This document shows positions 43,496 through 52,130 of a DNA stretch of 64,000 bases, in pieces. Within the stretch, counting starts at the first letter, position 1, and each line of letters begins with the position of its first letter. The stretch is taken from NCBI GenBank assembly GCA_026913215.1, contig JAPTYK010000001.1, positions 744,001-808,000 on the forward strand, given 5' to 3'. Source of the DNA: Streptomyces diastatochromogenes (lineage in GTDB: Bacteria; Actinomycetota; Actinomycetes; Streptomycetales; Streptomycetaceae). The notes beneath the pieces are model-generated. The model did not search any database. It had not been told where the DNA came from and was given only the letters and a program-made list of their open reading frames with translations. The translations under genes were made by a program, and so were the position numbers.

Positions 43496-44308
43496 TTGGA
43501 CTCTCCCCACAGCTCGGTCCCGAGCCCCGACGACCTCAACTCCCTCACCCGACACCTGCTGGTCAGCATGGACAGCCTCGACGCGCTCCGGCTCCAGCGC
43601 GGCCCTGCGGCCGACCGGCTCACGGACACGGTCCGGACCGCAGGCTTGATACACCAGACCTCGCTCCTCGCCGGCAGGCTCCTGGCCCAGACCGCGCTGA
43701 GCAATGCTCCCACCACCTCGGACGGGCTCCACGCCGTCGCTCTTCTGCGCCGCCTCGCGGAGGCGACCACCAGCGCCGCCGGGCACGCAGCGAACACCAT
43801 CTCCGCCCTCGCGCACGACGACGCCGAAGCATCGAAGCAACTGCTAAGGCAGGCCAGAAACGCCCTGGCGAGAACTCCCGTAGCCGTTCAAGATGTCGGC
43901 GCTGCCCTCCTGCGGCACGACGGATTCCTCTACGCCCAGCATCGCGCGGCCCGAGACCAGACCGTGCCGGGCAGCATGGCCATCAAGGTCAGCGAGGCCC
44001 AGCGCAAGGGGCTGGCGTCCTTCGCCCGCGGCGACGCAGTCGTCCGGGACGCGTATTCCGGGCGCCGGGAGGTCGTCACACCCCTGGGTACTCAGCTGCG
44101 AGCCGCGACCATCGACGCGCTCGTCGACAAGAAGCTGGTCGGCCTCGCTCCGCTGCCGGGCCAGCCGGGCCGGTACGGCGCGCGCCTCACCTCCAGCGGC
44201 GTCCGGACCCTGCTGGAAGCCCACCCTGTTCCCGCCCCGCCCACCACCGCCCCGAGCCCCACCACGGCGCGCCCGGGCATACCGCGGCCGGCAGGCACCC
44301 GGCGCTAG
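43496..44308 (+). CDS. Winged-helix protein, 270 aa
   Basis: TTG 43496 starts LDSPHSSVPSPDDLNSLTRH. Residues 20-140 are helical (LLVSMDSLDALRLQRGPAAD, ALLRRLAEATTSAAGHAANT). Residues 160-245 form a winged helix (KVSEAQRKGLASFARGDAVV, LRAATIDALVDKKLVGLAPL, YGARLTSSGVRTLLEAHPV), followed by a Pro/Thr-rich tail. The same plan is found at 13713-14439 on the other arm, so the pair may control the two arms. The frame is intact. Confidence 0.65.
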   Translation: MDSPHSSVPSPDDLNSLTRHLLVSMDSLDALRLQRGPAADRLTDTVRTAGLIHQTSLLAGRLLAQTALSNAPTTSDGLHAVALLRRLAEATTSAAGHAANTISALAHDDAEASKQLLRQARNALARTPVAVQDVGAALLRHDGFLYAQHRAARDQTVPGSMAIKVSEAQRKGLASFARGDAVVRDAYSGRREVVTPLGTQLRAATIDALVDKKLVGLAPLPGQPGRYGARLTSSGVRTLLEAHPVPAPPTTAPSPTTARPGIPRPAGTRR

Positions 44309-44351
44309 GCCGGCCTGCCACCTGACCCCTCTCAAAAAGGAAGGCCCCACC

Positions 44352-44576
44352 ATCGGTTCCCCCACCACGGCCGAGATCCCGCTGCAGCTCTCCCAGGCCC
44401 TGACCTCCGTATCCACCAACTACGCCATCACTCGCGACCGGGTCCGCCAGCTGAAGGACTCAGGCAGGGAGGACGCCGCAGCCGAGGTGGAGCAGGGCGT
44501 CGTCAACGGCTGCTCCCCCTGGGCCTGCCGCGATGAGGCCTATGCGGTTCAGGCCGACTTCGGGCTGACGGCGTGA
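44352..44576 (+). CDS. Small protein coupled to the C5 methyltransferase, 74 aa
   Basis: AAAAAGGAAGG lies just before ATC 44352, and the frame reads IGSPTTAEIPLQLSQALTSV, ITRDRVRQLKDSGREDAAAE and VNGCSPWACRDEAYAVQADF. There is no ATG, GTG, TTG or CTG in this frame at a suitable distance, so ATC is the third apparent ATC start in the element. The stop overlaps the GTG of the methyltransferase, so it may set its translation level. Confidence 0.5.
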   Translation: MGSPTTAEIPLQLSQALTSVSTNYAITRDRVRQLKDSGREDAAAEVEQGVVNGCSPWACRDEAYAVQADFGLTA

Positions 44577-45862
44577 TCACGAGCCGCGATCTCGTGGTCG
44601 ACCTGTTCGCGGGACCGGGCGGCTGGAGTGTCCCCCTGCACCGCTTCGGGATCCGGGACGTGGGCCTGGAGTGGGACGAATGGGCCTGCAAGACGAGGGC
44701 GGCGGCCGGGCTGCTGACCATCCGCACGGACGTAGCCCTGTATCCGTGCCGGGTCTTCGCCGGCCGCACGCGCGGCTTCATCGCCTCGCCGCCCTGCCAG
44801 GCGTGGAGCAGGGCCGGCAAGCGTCTCGGTCTCGTCGACCAGCCGCTCGTCCACCAGGCGGTCGCCGACCTAGCCGCCGGCCTCGACACCCGCAAGAAGC
44901 TCCTGGCAGCCTGCCGCGACGAGCGTTCCCTGCTCGCGGCCGAACCGATGCGCTACCTCCATGCCCTGAACACCGTGGGTGAACCGGAGTGGGTGACGAT
45001 GGAGGAGGTCCCCGACGTCCTGCCGCTGTGGCGCCAGTACGCGGCGATCCTGCGCGGCTGGGGATTCTCCGTGTGGACCGGCATCCTCAACGCGGCCGAC
45101 TACGGCGTCCCGCAGACGCGCAAGCGGGCCATCCTGCTCGCCTCCCGCGTCCGGACAGCCGTGCCTCCGGCGCCGACGCACGCCCGTCTCGCCGAGCCGG
45201 AGAACCTGTTCGGGCCGGGCCGCGCGAGGTGGGTGTCGATGGCCGAGGCTCTCGGCTGGGGCGCGACCGACCGGCCCGTGCCGACGGTCTGCGCCGGCGG
45301 CGGGCCCGGCGGCGGGCCCGAACCGTTCCCGTCCGGCGCGCGCAAGACGCTGACCGACGCCCGCGAGCGCGGAACCTGGGCAGCTGCGCCGGTAGGCGAG
45401 GGCCTCGTCCTCAAGCCCCAGCCCCGCGGGACGAGCTGGAACGCCCGGCACGGCACAAGCGGCAACAGCCCGGCCTCCGGGCCTGCCCCGACGTTCACCA
45501 GCAAGGCGACTCACTGGACATGGGCCCTGCGCAGCAACAACCAGACCAACGCCACCGTTCGGTCGCTCACCGAGCCCGCGGGCACGCTGTTCTTCGGGCA
45601 CCGCGCGAACGAGTGCACCTGGGTCGCCCGGCCGACCGCCGCCGCGCAGGACCAAGAGAGCCCGCCGCCGGATCCGATCCGGATCACCGCCGCCGAGGCC
45701 GGCATCCTGCAGACCTTCCCCGCCGACTACCCCTGGGCCGGGAACAAGGGCCAGCAGTTCTCCCAGATCGGCAACGCCGTCCCCCCGCGTCTCGCCGCGC
45801 ACCTCCTCGCCCCGCACCTCGACCGCACCCTCTGCGCCGACGACTTCACCCTGGCTGCCTGA
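44573..45862 (+). CDS. DNA C5-cytosine methyltransferase, 429 aa
   Basis: All core motifs are present in the normal order: DLFAGPGGWS (motif I, residues 9-18), SPPCQAWS with the catalytic Cys (motif IV, near 72), MEEVPDVL (motif VI, near 142), QTRKRAI (motif VIII, near 180) and GNAVPP (motif X, near 400). The target-recognition part lies between residues 230 and 370 and is unlike the common short domains. The frame is intact. GTG 44573 overlaps the preceding stop. No restriction endonuclease is adjacent, so it is probably a solitary enzyme that guards the element against host cleavage. Confidence 0.9.
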   Translation: MITSRDLVVDLFAGPGGWSVPLHRFGIRDVGLEWDEWACKTRAAAGLLTIRTDVALYPCRVFAGRTRGFIASPPCQAWSRAGKRLGLVDQPLVHQAVADLAAGLDTRKKLLAACRDERSLLAAEPMRYLHALNTVGEPEWVTMEEVPDVLPLWRQYAAILRGWGFSVWTGILNAADYGVPQTRKRAILLASRVRTAVPPAPTHARLAEPENLFGPGRARWVSMAEALGWGATDRPVPTVCAGGGPGGGPEPFPSGARKTLTDARERGTWAAAPVGEGLVLKPQPRGTSWNARHGTSGNSPASGPAPTFTSKATHWTWALRSNNQTNATVRSLTEPAGTLFFGHRANECTWVARPTAAAQDQESPPPDPIRITAAEAGILQTFPADYPWAGNKGQQFSQIGNAVPPRLAAHLLAPHLDRTLCADDFTLAA

Positions 45863-47004
45863 TGCCCCACGCTTCCGACCCCTCCAACGAGGAACCGCCG
45901 TACGAGCCGCACGAACGCGAACCGGTCTACTACGCCGAGCAGGCGCTGCTCGGCGCCCTGCTCCTGCGGCCCGAACACCTCTCCCAGACGGACGCGTTGG
46001 AGAACGACGCCTTCTCCCACCCGGCGCACGGTGCTCTCTTCGCCGCCATGCGGACCGTGCGGGCGCCGGGGCTCCCGCGACCGCCGGACGGCCTGGACTG
46101 GCTGCGGGCCGTCCTGGAAGAAGCCCGCCAGGAAGCGCCGGCCCTGACCGCCGCCCACCTCCACCTGCTGATCTCCGCCTGCCCCCGCCCCGAGCACGCC
46201 GGCGCGTACGCGGCGATGGTGCGCTCCGGGCACGCTCGGCGCTCCATCCGCATCCACGCCGAAGCCCTCGCCCAGGCCGCCCAGGACGTCACCGTGCCCG
46301 ACCAGCCGGTACACGTCCTCGCCGCGGCCGACGCGCTCGCCCGCCACCTCGACACCCTCTCCCGTACCGTTCCCACCCACCCCGGCTCGCTGCCCCGCAC
46401 CCCTCTGCCGCCCCCGCCCGTGTCACCGCAGGACGACGAAACGGAGGACCATGAACGGATGCTGCTGGCCAGCGCCGTGTCCGGGCCGGCCTCCGTAGGC
46501 CAGATGCGCTGGCTCGCACCGGAGGACTTCACCGACCCGCTGCACGCTGGGCTGTGGCAGTGCGTGTCCGCGCTCGCCCACCGCGGCGAGCCGCTCGATC
46601 CGGTCACCGTCATGTGGGAGGCGCAGCACCGTGGGCTCCTTGCGGCAGGCGTCACCGCTGCCGACCTGGTCGTCCTGCTGTCGACGGCCGCTCTTCCCCC
46701 GGAGCACTGGGGCATCCAGATCGTCGAACGGGCCCTGCTCGCCCGTGCCCGGCAGACGGCCGGCCGGATCACCGCTTACGCCGAGGACCCGGCGAACACC
46801 GTCCACCAGTTGATCACGGGTGGACGCAGGGCCCTGGCCGACCTCACCGCGGTCCGCCGCCGCTGGCAGCAGGCCACCCGCCCGCTCTCCGAACCGGACG
46901 CATCCGTCACCTCACGCGCCGGCCCCGCCAGCCGCGCCCCCGTCACCTCGCCGCCGCCCGCGCGCCCCGCCGCCGTACGGGCCGCCGCCGGCCGAACCCC
47001 ATAA
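45862..47004 (+). CDS. Protein with two DnaB N-terminal domains, 380 aa
   Basis: ATG 45862 shares its A with the upstream TGA. Two copies of the DnaB-helicase N-terminal pattern are seen: AEQALLGALLLRPEHLSQTD with NDAFSHPAHGALFAAMR, and HERMLLASAVSGPASVGQMR with PEDFTDPLHAGLWQCVSALA. Each ends in helices (HARRSIRIHAEALAQAAQDV and RARQTAGRITAYAEDPANTV). There is no Walker motif or RecA-like ATPase, so it cannot unwind DNA itself; it may bind the host DnaB or DnaG and steer replication of the element. The C-terminus is Pro/Ala-rich. Confidence 0.8.
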   Translation: MPHASDPSNEEPPYEPHEREPVYYAEQALLGALLLRPEHLSQTDALENDAFSHPAHGALFAAMRTVRAPGLPRPPDGLDWLRAVLEEARQEAPALTAAHLHLLISACPRPEHAGAYAAMVRSGHARRSIRIHAEALAQAAQDVTVPDQPVHVLAAADALARHLDTLSRTVPTHPGSLPRTPLPPPPVSPQDDETEDHERMLLASAVSGPASVGQMRWLAPEDFTDPLHAGLWQCVSALAHRGEPLDPVTVMWEAQHRGLLAAGVTAADLVVLLSTAALPPEHWGIQIVERALLARARQTAGRITAYAEDPANTVHQLITGGRRALADLTAVRRRWQQATRPLSEPDASVTSRAGPASRAPVTSPPPARPAAVRAAAGRTP

Positions 47005-47018
47005 CCGAAGGACTCCCG

Positions 47019-48312
47019 ATGCCGTACGCCCCGCCGACGCCCACATCCGCTTCACCCTGCACCCGGACCACCATCCCGCCGTCATCGCGACCACGTCCGG
47101 GCCGACGGGCGACGCCGCCCGCTCCCACCTTCACGACCTCGGCTTCCGCAGCACCGGCCCGACCACGATGATCCTGGCCCGCATCGACCGTGAGGAGCCC
47201 TACTACGCCGGCCTCGCCGCCGAGCAACTCCGGCGGTACGGCTTCACCACCGAGATCGACCCCGTCCTCCAGGAGGAGGTCGACACCGAGTGGACCTGGG
47301 CGAACTACCCCATGCCCTGGTGCACCCGCGACGAGATTCGCGAGGTCAGCGCTGAGGCCCAGCGCATCCACGATGACATCGCCGAAGGCAAGCTGGTCAT
47401 CCACCTGCATGCCGACGACGGCCAGAACACCGTGGCCGTCGGCTCCTACGCCACGGGCGTGCGCCGGCACGTGCACCTCCACGGCGAGAACCACCTGCGG
47501 CAGGAGACCGACGCCGCGTTCGACACCGAGGCCGAGGCCGTCGCCGAGTTCCACCGGCTCTACTCCGTCGCCGTCCGCCCCGGCCCCGCCCCGCTCACCG
47601 ACCTCGAACAGGCCGTACGCCAGCTCCTCTCGGGCACACCTCCGGCCACCACCGAGCAGACCTCCGCGCCCGCGGCCGAGCCGCCGGTCGCAGGGCCCGG
47701 CGAGCACGAGGCGTTCCTCGCGACCCTGTTCGACGAGGAGCGCCAGTGGGAGAAGTACCGTCCCTTCGACGAGACGACCATCGCCTCGCACGAATCCCTC
47801 ACCGTACGAGTCGAGTTCGACCACGAGGCCCGGCACAGCAGCGACGTCGCCTGGACCATCGCCGAATACGACGGCCCGGTGGGCGAACGCCTCTGGCACG
47901 CCACCCTCACCGCCGGCACGCCCGTGCCCCTCATCCGCGCGATACTCCAGTACCTCGACGCCCCGCCCCTCACGACCGCCGACGGCCCGGACGACGTCCT
48001 CCACGACGCTGCCTGGCGCCCGGCGAGTCACCCCGCCCGCACCACGTGGTCGGCACCGGGCCGGAGCGTCGTCTTCGAGTCCACCCCGCACGCCGTAGCG
48101 GACCGATGGACGCTGTACGGCGGGGACAACCTCGACCGAGCGACGTGGACCATCCGCCTCTCCCCGGCGTCTCCACCGACCTGCTGTCCCAGCTCGCTGG
48201 CACCGTCGCCGGCCTCCTCCCCGCGCCCGCGCCGACGGTCCCGAAGCCGCTCCCGGCGCCCGCCCACCGGCTCCCCGCAGCCGCGCCGGCGATGCCCTCC
48301 CGAGGTCGGTAA
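47019..48312 (+). CDS. Fused alpha/beta and DUF317-like protein, about 431 aa
   Basis: ATG 47019 follows GAAGGA. After one missing base near 47033 the frame reads ADAHIRFTLHPDHHPAVIAT, the element's 80-residue domain ending RRYGFTTEIDPVL. A middle domain follows (KLVIHLHADDGQNTVAVGSY, AFDTEAEAVAEFHRLYSVAV). The last 180 residues resemble DUF317 (VAWTIAEYDGPVGERLWHAT, RATW..PGRSVVFESTP). A second shift near 48165 leads to the natural end at TAA-free TGA 48310-48312. This fusion ties the two unknown protein families together and is the last gene of the element's plus arm. Confidence 0.6.
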
Positions 48313-48496
48313 CCGATCCTTCGGCCCGGCCGACGCTAGCGCTCTGCGCCACATTCTTTCGAGGACGATCCCGTCTCCGTTGCCGAACGCCGGTACACCA
48401 AGCGGTACAAGACGCCTCGGGAAAACACCAATCGGGTCGTCATCGATATCACGGTCACACGTATCCTGGGCCCCACCAAGCCCACTGAATGGTGAT

Positions 48497-48518
48497 CCGC
48501 CCGCCTCGACGCGGGCGG
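48497..48518. terminator. Hairpin, probable terminator
   Basis: CCGCCCGC and GCGGGCGG flank a 6-base loop. It lies between the converging genes ending at 48312 (plus) and 48626 (minus), as expected for a shared terminator. Confidence 0.6.
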
Positions 48519-48529
48519 GCTATAAGCGA

Positions 48530-48558
48530 GGATCCCCGGTTTTCGAAACCAGAGATCC
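48530..48558. terminator. Second hairpin between converging genes
   Basis: GGTTT-TCG-AAACC forms a stem inside an outer GGATC/GATCC pairing with three unmatched bases on each side. With the hairpin at 48497 it forms a double terminator or a protein-binding site. Confidence 0.45.
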
Positions 48559-48625
48559 TGCGGAGGATGGACGACACCACCGCCACTCCCCGCCCCTTCA
48601 TCGAAAGGCACACCCTTCCGCCCTG

Positions 48626-49519
48626 CTACGCCGCGGCGTACGACAGCCGGAACAGCTCCAGCGCCCTCTCCACGTCCTTCTCGGAGCGCAGCTGGACCTC
48701 CAGGTCACCCGTGCCGTGATGGCCCAGCCCCGTCACGTCCCGGGTGAACCCCGGCACGAGTTCCACCGTGGCCGGCGCGACCTTGAGGTACACCAGCAGC
48801 TTGTCCTGCCGTCCGGTGACGCAGGCGAAGTTCCGCAGCCGCTGGTAGGCGTCGTACTGCTTGCGCCCGACCTTCGTCACGCCCTCATCCAAACCCAGCA
48901 GCGTCTCGTCGACCAGGGCCGCCAAATCCGCGATGGCGTCGGTCCGCCGACGCGGTGATGATGCCCTCCCGCTACGGAGGCGCTCTCGGCGCGTCCCGCT
49001 GCCCTGGGCGGCGACCGACGCGACCGTCTCCAGCGCGATGTGGTGCTCGCCGAGCATGGTGTAGCGCACCAGGTCGATGGACCGTCGGTGCTCGCGTACC
49101 GCGTGCAGGTCGTAGCGCGTGAAGCCGCCGGCCACGCAGATCAGCCGCGGCGTGCTCCACAGAACGCCGGCGGCTGCCGCCGGCCCGAGCCGCTCGCGGA
49201 CCAAGGCCTCGAACTCCTCCCGGTGGTCCATCAGCCAGGCCACGTAGAACAGGCCCTGCGACAACACGCCGGGATCGGTCGCCCGCTTGTACTCGACGAT
49301 CACGGGCGAGCCGTTCTCGTCGAGCCCGAGCGAGTCGATGCGCCCGCCGTGGACGGGGCCGGTGCTGTACTCGGTGGCCAGGAAGCGGACCCCGAGCATG
49401 GGCTCCATCGCGCTCTCGACGAGCGCCTGCACATCGGCCTCAGCCTCAGCCAACCACGGCGTGACCTCGGTCACGCCGCTTGTCGTGTCGAACAGTTTCA
49501 GATCCAGCCACCCCCTCAT
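48626..49519 (-). CDS. DUF5655 protein with PD-(D/E)xK-like N-terminus, 297 aa
   Basis: The sequence matches the actinomycete DUF5655 protein along its length: LDLKLFDTTSGVTEVTPWL, MLGVRFLATEYSTGP, GRIDSLGLDENGSPVIVEYK, then LICVAGGFTRYDLHAVREHR and the DUF5655 end VTGRQDKLLVYLKVAPATVE, GFTRDVTGLGHHGTGDLEVQ. R-I-D..(V-I-V)-E-Y-K is a PD-(D/E)xK nuclease arrangement like that of NucS/EndoMS-type enzymes, so DNA binding or cleavage is plausible. ATG 49519 is given as the start; CTG 49507, 6 bases after GAGGGGG, would match the usual start of the family better. The extension further upstream is unlike the family. Confidence 0.75.
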   Translation of the reverse strand: MRGWLDLKLFDTTSGVTEVTPWLAEAEADVQALVESAMEPMLGVRFLATEYSTGPVHGGRIDSLGLDENGSPVIVEYKRATDPGVLSQGLFYVAWLMDHREEFEALVRERLGPAAAAGVLWSTPRLICVAGGFTRYDLHAVREHRRSIDLVRYTMLGEHHIALETVASVAAQGSGTRRERLRSGRASSPRRRTDAIADLAALVDETLLGLDEGVTKVGRKQYDAYQRLRNFACVTGRQDKLLVYLKVAPATVELVPGFTRDVTGLGHHGTGDLEVQLRSEKDVERALELFRLSYAAA

Positions 49520-50368
49520 CACTTGCCGAGCGGAAACACCGTAGGACGCCGGGAATATTTCCCGATGGGCCGCCATCAAGGGATAGTTCGGGGCGGGGGG
49601 GCCGTGCTGAAAGAGGCGAAGGCTCGTCCACCTGCCTCCCCAAACGGGCGATTCGTGCGGGGCGAACCAACGGCTAGCAAGCTCGTGCACAGTTAGGGGT
49701 GAGACGTCGAACCACGGTCTTGAATCTTACTCGCCCCTCCGAAGCGCAAGGTCGAACCAAAGGCCACAGGTGACCGCCCGCCTCGGCCGCTCCCCGGACC
49801 GAGGCGACGCCGTCGCGATGACCTGTAGGCGGAGCGCCTGCCTCGACCGTCATCGGGCCCCTGACCGCCCGCACACCGCGCCGACCAAGCCCTGGTGCTG
49901 CCCGCTACGGCCGTGACATCACCGCCGACGGTTCCGGCAAGTCCCGGACCCGCTGACCGGCTCCAGGTGAGCCCGGCTGCGGGTGTGCATGCCTGCCTAC
50001 GGCGCGCAGACCCAATGCTGCCGCTTCGGATCCGGGCGCCGGGCCGTCGTCCCGGGGCGAGCGGCGGGCCGGGAGCCTGCTCCAGGGGCGAGAATCGGTC
50101 ATCCTGTGCAGCCGTGCCCAACTTTCCAATGGGAAAGTTGGGCAAAGTCCCAGGTCAACGCTGTGAACTCTTATGTGTCAAGCACTTGACGAACGCCCCC
50201 TACCCGCCAACTACCTTCAGTATAAATGAAGTTGCTCAATGGCTGACCGCAGCCCCTGCTGCCACCGGCCCACCTACTGTCGGGACAAGACGACGGAGGC
50301 CGCCCCGGCAGGCGGCCTCCGAATTCGTCCGACCTGCACCTGCGACAGCACAAGAGAAGGACAAGCAC
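49520..50368. other. Long intergenic region with two palindromes
   Basis: No gene is supported here. At 50116-50143 GCCCAACTTTCC and its complement enclose 4 bases, and TATAAAT at about 50221 resembles a -10 box. A terminator-like hairpin is at 50294-50321. A 32-residue Cys-containing reading frame from ATG 50239 (ADRSPCCHRPTYCRDKTT) runs through that hairpin and could be a leader peptide. The GC content dips around 50150-50240, consistent with a promoter region. Confidence 0.4.
50294..50321 (+). terminator. Hairpin upstream of the small membrane protein gene
   Basis: CGGAGGCCGCC and GGCGGCCTCCG are exact complements around a 6-base loop. It lies 48 bases before the gene at 50369, so it could act as an attenuator for that gene or end an upstream short transcript. 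Confidence 0.6.
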
Positions 50369-50548
50369 ATGGAACCACAGCCCTGGGAAGGCATCAGCGT
50401 TCGTTGGACACGGCCGACCGTGCCCGACATCGCGGTCGCCCTGACCCTCGGATACCTGCTCTACCAGCAGCCCGGCGTCCCTGAGTGGCTCAGCGCACTG
50501 GCAATGATCATCGCCCTGCGCTGCATTCACGTCACCCGGACTGTCTGA
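50369..50548 (+). CDS. Small membrane protein, 59 aa
   Basis: ATG 50369 follows AGAAGGA at 8 bases. The protein reads MEPQPWEGISVRWTRPTVPD, then a hydrophobic pair of segments (IAVALTLGYLLYQQ and WLSALAMIIALRCIHV) separated by a PGVPE turn. It would sit in the cell membrane as a helical hairpin. It is flanked by an upstream hairpin and a strong terminator, so it is transcribed alone. No family recognised. Confidence 0.6.
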   Translation: MEPQPWEGISVRWTRPTVPDIAVALTLGYLLYQQPGVPEWLSALAMIIALRCIHVTRTV

Positions 50549-50552
50549 AATA

Positions 50553-50583
50553 GGGCCCCAGTCGCATCGATCGACTGGGGCCC
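50553..50583 (+). terminator. Perfect hairpin terminator
   Basis: GGGCCCCAGTCG and its complement flank the loop CATCGAT, 5 bases after the stop of the small membrane protein gene. It can also serve the PIN-protein gene that ends at 50658 on the other strand. Confidence 0.8.
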
Positions 50584-50657
50584 ATCCGCGTTCACGCCGC
50601 GGGCTTCCGGGCACCGCTGCCGGACGGGCCGGAGCGTTCCGTCCCTCAGCGCGAGCG

Positions 50658-51901
50658 CTACAGCTCCAGTTCGCTGCGCGCGGCCCCTCGCGGCTGAGCC
50701 GGCATGTACTGGGTCAGGTCCACCCGCTCCCGGACGCTGGGGAACGCGATCATGCTGGCGAGGAAGACCTCTGGCCACGACACCTTCCGCCCCTCCCGTT
50801 CGGCCTGCTCGGCGAGGTACCGCGCGTACTCCAGGCCCGTCGGAGGCATCGGCCAATCAACCTCGGAAGGGTCTCCCGCGAGCTTCACCGGCCCGGACTT
50901 CATGACGCGAGGCGCGTGCTCGTCTCCAGCGTTGAGCGGTACGAGAACGGTGGCCTCCCACTCACACGCGGCGAGCTGAAGGACAGGGGTGGGGAAGGCG
51001 CCCGACTGCGTGGTGAACATCGACACGAACGCCGTGCCGGCGAACTGCCAGCGGGTGACGGCGAGACACCACTCCTGGTCCCCCAACCGGAAGCCCTGGA
51101 TGTCGCGCACTTCCAGGAGGTGGGCTGCGGGGTCTTCGTAGGGTGCCCAGTACCGGCCGAAGGCCACGCTGCCGTCCTGAAGCCTGACGTTGAACGGCGT
51201 CTCGCCCGACGCCCAGCTCGAAAGGCCGGCCTCGATGATGAAGTCCGAGCTCTTCACCAAGACGTCGTGGGCCGTGTCCGGGGCGACGGCCACGGGCGGC
51301 GCGACGGTCTCCAGCAGTTCACCCACGTTGGTCAGGTGGACGAACCGGTCGCCCAGGCCGACAACGTCCTCGTCCATGGGCCACCGGTACCCGCCTGTGC
51401 CCTTGGTGAAGTCCCGGTGGTTCTCGCTCACGAAGTACACCGTCTCCTCCGGGTGCTCCCGGGCGTACTCTACGGCCGTGAGCCAGACCGCGACGTCACG
51501 AGCGCCGACCTTGACCGACTTCCCGTCCTCGCCCTTCGTCGTCGCGGGTGGCAGGACGTTGGCCTCACGGTACACCCCTGACGGAGGGCGTTCTCGCTCG
51601 TCGGGAGCACTTCCACGAGGGCGGCGTACCTCGCACGCCACATCTCCCGCACACCCTCCGGGTCAGGATCACCGATCGTCGGCACTGCCCGGTGACTCCG
51701 GTTCTTGAGCTGCCGCAGAGCCCGGGCCGCGGCCCGATGGTACTCCAAGTAGTCCAACGCCTTCTGCGCGACCAGCTCCTCCATCGCCATCCAGGAGACG
51801 GCGATCCTCTCCGTGCTCGTGGCCTTGATGGCGCGGAGGACTTCCGCGTCACTGCCATCCAGGCGCAGACCTCGGATGACGCAGGTATCCAGAATGATCA
51901 A
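50658..51901 (-). CDS. PIN-domain protein with C-terminal extension, one frameshift
   Basis: The N-terminus IILDTCVIRGLRLDGSD is a PIN strand with the first catalytic Asp; VSWMAMEELVAQKALDYLEY gives the Glu, and VKVGARDVAVWLTAVEYARE plus VYFVSENHRDFTKG the last acidic residues. PIN proteins are metal-dependent ribonucleases, here of the DUF4935-like type with an insert. A 210-residue C-terminal part (LLETVAPPVAVAPDTAHDVL onward) is beta-rich and unknown. The frame shifts once near 51590. TTG 51901 has GGAG upstream. It has no antitoxin partner, which favours a stand-alone defence or RNA-processing role over a VapC-type toxin. Confidence 0.7.
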
Positions 51902-52130
51902 GGTGGGTGGCTCCGTCCCTCAAGCCCGATTCGTACAGGCAGCAGCCTTTCAAGTCCTGATCATGGGGCGCAGCAAGATTTCAGGATCGTGCTCTTGCCG
52001 AGACGGTCAGGGCCGGTGATCAGCTCGTTTCCTCGTCCCCGACGAAGACCGCTACGGTGATCAATCTTCCGCCCGCGCGGCGACGCCCTGCGGTCACTGA
52101 CCGCCCTGAGCAACCTGAGCTGAGGCAGAC

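Larger units (their letters stand above)
48313..48625. other. Intergenic region with gene fragment and hairpins
   Basis: On the plus strand a 51-residue stretch after TAG (48331-48495) reads VAERRYTKRYKTPRENTNRV and ends ILGPTKPTEW; it has coding character but no start and may be a remnant. Two hairpins follow (48497-48518 and 48530-48558). The bases CCACTGAATGG at 48482-48492 equal the core of the iterons at 24860. The end of the conjugative element could lie here. Confidence 0.4.

Noticed and set aside
44989..47004. A 671-codon frame joining the methyltransferase shadow to the DnaB-N protein
   Set aside because: Its first half is antiframe Arg/Pro-rich shadow of the C5 methyltransferase; the real gene starts at ATG 45862, coupled to the methyltransferase stop.
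48530..48558. A tRNA T-arm or attachment site
   Set aside because: GGTTTTCGAAACC looks like a T-stem, but no other tRNA arms or CCA end fit around it; it is better read as a hairpin.
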